From: Persephonella sp.
Lineage (GTDB): Bacteria > Aquificota > Aquificia > Aquificales > Hydrogenothermaceae
NCBI GenBank assembly: GCA_027081375.1
Contig: JALWKR010000084.1
Coordinates: 1-6,039, forward strand
DNA length: 6,039 nucleotides
Direction: 5' to 3'
Below are positions 5,319 to 6,039 of the stretch, piece after piece (the first letter of the stretch is position 1; the number at the start of each line of letters is the position of its first letter). The notes under the pieces are model-generated. The model was not told the origin of the DNA. It was given only the letters and a program-made list of their open reading frames with translations, and ran no database searches. A program made the position numbers and the translations under genes.

Positions 5319-5696
5319 TTAATCTATAAAAACAGTCTCTATTTCTGGTGCTTTTAACATTGTATTACTAACAGTACATCCTCTCTTTCCAATTGTTAAG
5401 ACCCTTTCTATCTGCTCAGGAGTAAGGTCTGACTCAAAGGAAACCTCTATTCTTATATATTCATATCTGTTTTCTTTTTCATGCTTTCTTCCTACAACAT
5501 TTATCTTTAGATTTTTGATTTGATAACCTTTATGATTTACATAAGCCTCAACTGTTAATCCAAAACAGTAACCAATAGAAACAAGCATCAGATCAACAGC
5601 TCTCATTCCTGTAGCTGTTAGATCACATTTATTTCCATTTACTTCTCCTACAAAATGTCCGTTATCTTCTAATGTAACAACTGCTACCTTTTCCAA
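5319..5696 (-). CDS. OsmC/Ohr-family protein with both redox cysteines
   Basis: A 125-residue OsmC-fold protein when started at TTG 5696-5694. The two family cysteines are present: Cys44 in SIGYCFGLTV on the central helix and Cys107 in KRGCTVSNTM. Family knowledge: OsmC/Ohr proteins reduce organic hydroperoxides with such a Cys pair using a dithiol reductant in the cytosol. This one looks like the YhfA-type subgroup (ATGMRAVDLMLVSIGYC), whose substrate is less well defined. An ATG at 5738 in the same frame would add 14 residues (starting MIYNKH), but that extension encodes the SD itself (AAAGGAGG, 5711-5704), 7 bases from the TTG, and lies upstream of the likely -10 box at 5732-5727. It heads the five-gene run ending at YihY and is divergent from the insertion sequence. 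Confidence 0.9.
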   Translation of the reverse strand: MEKVAVVTLEDNGHFVGEVNGNKCDLTATGMRAVDLMLVSIGYCFGLTVEAYVNHKGYQIKNLKINVVGRKHEKENRYEYIRIEVSFESDLTPEQIERVLTIGKRGCTVSNTMLKAPEIETVFID

Positions 5697-5703
5697 TCTT
5701 AAT

Positions 5704-5732
5704 CCTCCTTTACATTTTTGATGTTTATTATA
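5704..5732 (-). promoter_or_regulatory. -10 box and ribosome-binding site of the osmC-led operon
   Basis: On the minus strand TATAAT (5732-5727) is a perfect -10 hexamer. It predicts a transcript start near 5720, a leader of about 25 bases, then AAAGGAGG (5711-5704) and the TTG start. The expected -35 position (about 5755-5750) reads AAAAAT, a poor match, suggesting a need for an activator. This arrangement rules against the ATG at 5738. Confidence 0.55.
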
Positions 5733-5743
5733 AATCAATAAAG

Positions 5744-5770
5744 GTTAAGATTTTTTCACAGTAGTTAAGA
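5744..5770 (-). promoter_or_regulatory. Two direct TCTTAAC repeats upstream of the osmC -10 box
   Basis: TCTTAAC occurs at 5770-5764 and 5750-5744 on the minus strand, exactly 20 bases apart, or about two helical turns on the same DNA face. The proximal copy falls at about the -30 position of the predicted promoter and the distal one at about -50. That is where an activator would bind to rescue the weak -35. This is a seven-base motif, so chance cannot be excluded. Confidence 0.3.
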
Positions 5771-5803
5771 CAAAAATTTGTGTATAAGTTCAGAAAGAAG
5801 GTG

Positions 5804-5842
5804 GACACCTACCGAAAGGAATAAAAAAAGGAGGTAGGTGTC
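5804..5842 (+). promoter_or_regulatory. Inverted repeat able to sequester the transposase ribosome-binding site
   Basis: GACACCTACC (5804-5813) and GGTAGGTGTC (5833-5842) are perfect 10 bp complements separated by 19 bases. The right arm includes the last two G of the AGGAGG site (5829-5834) and ends directly before the ATG at 5843. RNA read in from outside the element would fold and hide the start, a known way for IS10/IS50-type elements to limit transposase made from neighbouring promoters. The regulatory role here is inferred. Confidence 0.65.
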
Positions 5843-6039
5843 ATGAAAGGAACAATCGGAACAAATACATATTTATTTTCGTTATTTCCAAAGAAAATCT
5901 CAAGCAAAATAAAACCAATAAAACTGTCCAGAGAAGTAAAATTAAGACTAAAATGGATACAGCACTATCAAAAAACCAGAAACATATCCAAGACCTGCAG
6001 ATACTATGGAATATCCAGAACAACATTTTACAAATGGTA
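5843..6039 (+). CDS. Transposase, N-terminal helix-turn-helix part, cut by the window edge
   Basis: From the ATG at 5843, 65 codons are open to the edge. The protein begins MKGTIGTNTYLF, is strongly basic (about a quarter Lys/Arg), and contains a helix-turn-helix-like segment: LSREVKLRLKWIQHYQ at 28-43 followed by ISKTCRYYGISRTTFYKW at 48-65. A final R-Y-Y-G-I-S-R-x-T-F-Y-K-W recognition helix is typical of the DNA-binding domain of IS481/IS3-type integrase-fold transposases. The catalytic DDE domain would follow beyond the edge, so I cannot tell whether the gene is intact. A strong SD (AGGAGG) lies 8 bases before the ATG, but inside an inverted repeat. It is the only plus-strand gene in the window and differs from its neighbours in codon style, consistent with mobile origin. 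Confidence 0.82.
   Translation, partial: MKGTIGTNTYLFSLFPKKISSKIKPIKLSREVKLRLKWIQHYQKTRNISKTCRYYGISRTTFYKW

Larger units (their letters stand above)
5779..6039 (+). mobile_element. Left end of an insertion sequence (IS481/IS3-like integrase type), truncated by the window edge
   Basis: The transposase fragment and the hairpin-bearing leader mark an insertion sequence oriented rightward. The exact left tip cannot be fixed without the other end; TGTGTATAAG from 5779 (or TGTATAAG from 5781) is a reasonable candidate because many such elements begin with TG or TGT. The codon style (many ACA, ATA, AGA) differs from the host genes. It lies only about 80 bp from the osmC start, leaving the osmC promoter apparently intact. 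Confidence 0.65.

Noticed and set aside
5841..6026. Minus-strand open frame of 61 codons with Trp/Phe-rich sequence
   Set aside because: Antisense to the transposase start, which has an SD and a helix-turn-helix pattern.

Overview
The window is AT-rich bacterial DNA (by eye about one third G+C) with strong AGGAGG-type Shine-Dalgarno (SD) sites and proteins rich in Lys, Ile and Glu. The gene mix (hydantoinase B, METTL7-like methyltransferase, cytosolic M28 peptidase, YihY, YtxH-like proteins, OsmC) and the composition would fit a low-GC thermophile such as the Hydrogenothermaceae (Sulfurihydrogenibium-like, Aquificota). That placement is inference from general impression, not a database match; a low-GC Firmicute or similar lineage is not excluded.

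Layout. Every host gene is on the minus strand, so transcription runs from right to left. (1) 5319-5696 to 3490-4446 is a tight five-gene run: an OsmC-family protein, a small DUF948-like membrane protein, two tandem YtxH-like anchored coiled-coil proteins, and a YihY/UPF0761 polytopic membrane protein. Gaps are 2-27 bp and most genes have their own strong SD. (2) 3274-3489 is a 216 bp AT-rich gap with promoter-like and palindromic sequences, followed by a 63-residue zinc-ribbon protein. (3) After an 87 bp gap come a SAM-dependent methyltransferase, an M28 metallopeptidase (17 bp overlap), a DUF3592 membrane protein, and the N-terminal 321 residues of hydantoinase B/oxoprolinase, which runs off the left edge. 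(4) At the right edge, on the plus strand and divergent from osmC, is the left end of an insertion sequence with the first 65 codons of its transposase.

Start sites need care in two genes. The osmC-like gene most likely starts at a TTG (5696), because the SD lies inside the longer ATG-initiated reading and the likely -10 box lies downstream of that ATG. The YihY gene has no ATG/GTG/TTG that gives a full-length protein. Family-like sequence continues in frame for about 50 codons upstream of the first ATG, back to a CTG with a well-placed SD two bases after the preceding gene.

The most interesting items are the apparent CTG start of the YihY gene, two mutually exclusive hairpins (one terminator-like) inside its first codons, and a perfect 10 bp inverted repeat that can fold the transposase ribosome-binding site into a hairpin ending next to its ATG. 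The OsmC-DUF948-YtxH-YtxH-YihY block looks like an envelope/stress module reminiscent of the Bacillus ytxGHJ arrangement. Its joint function is unproven.
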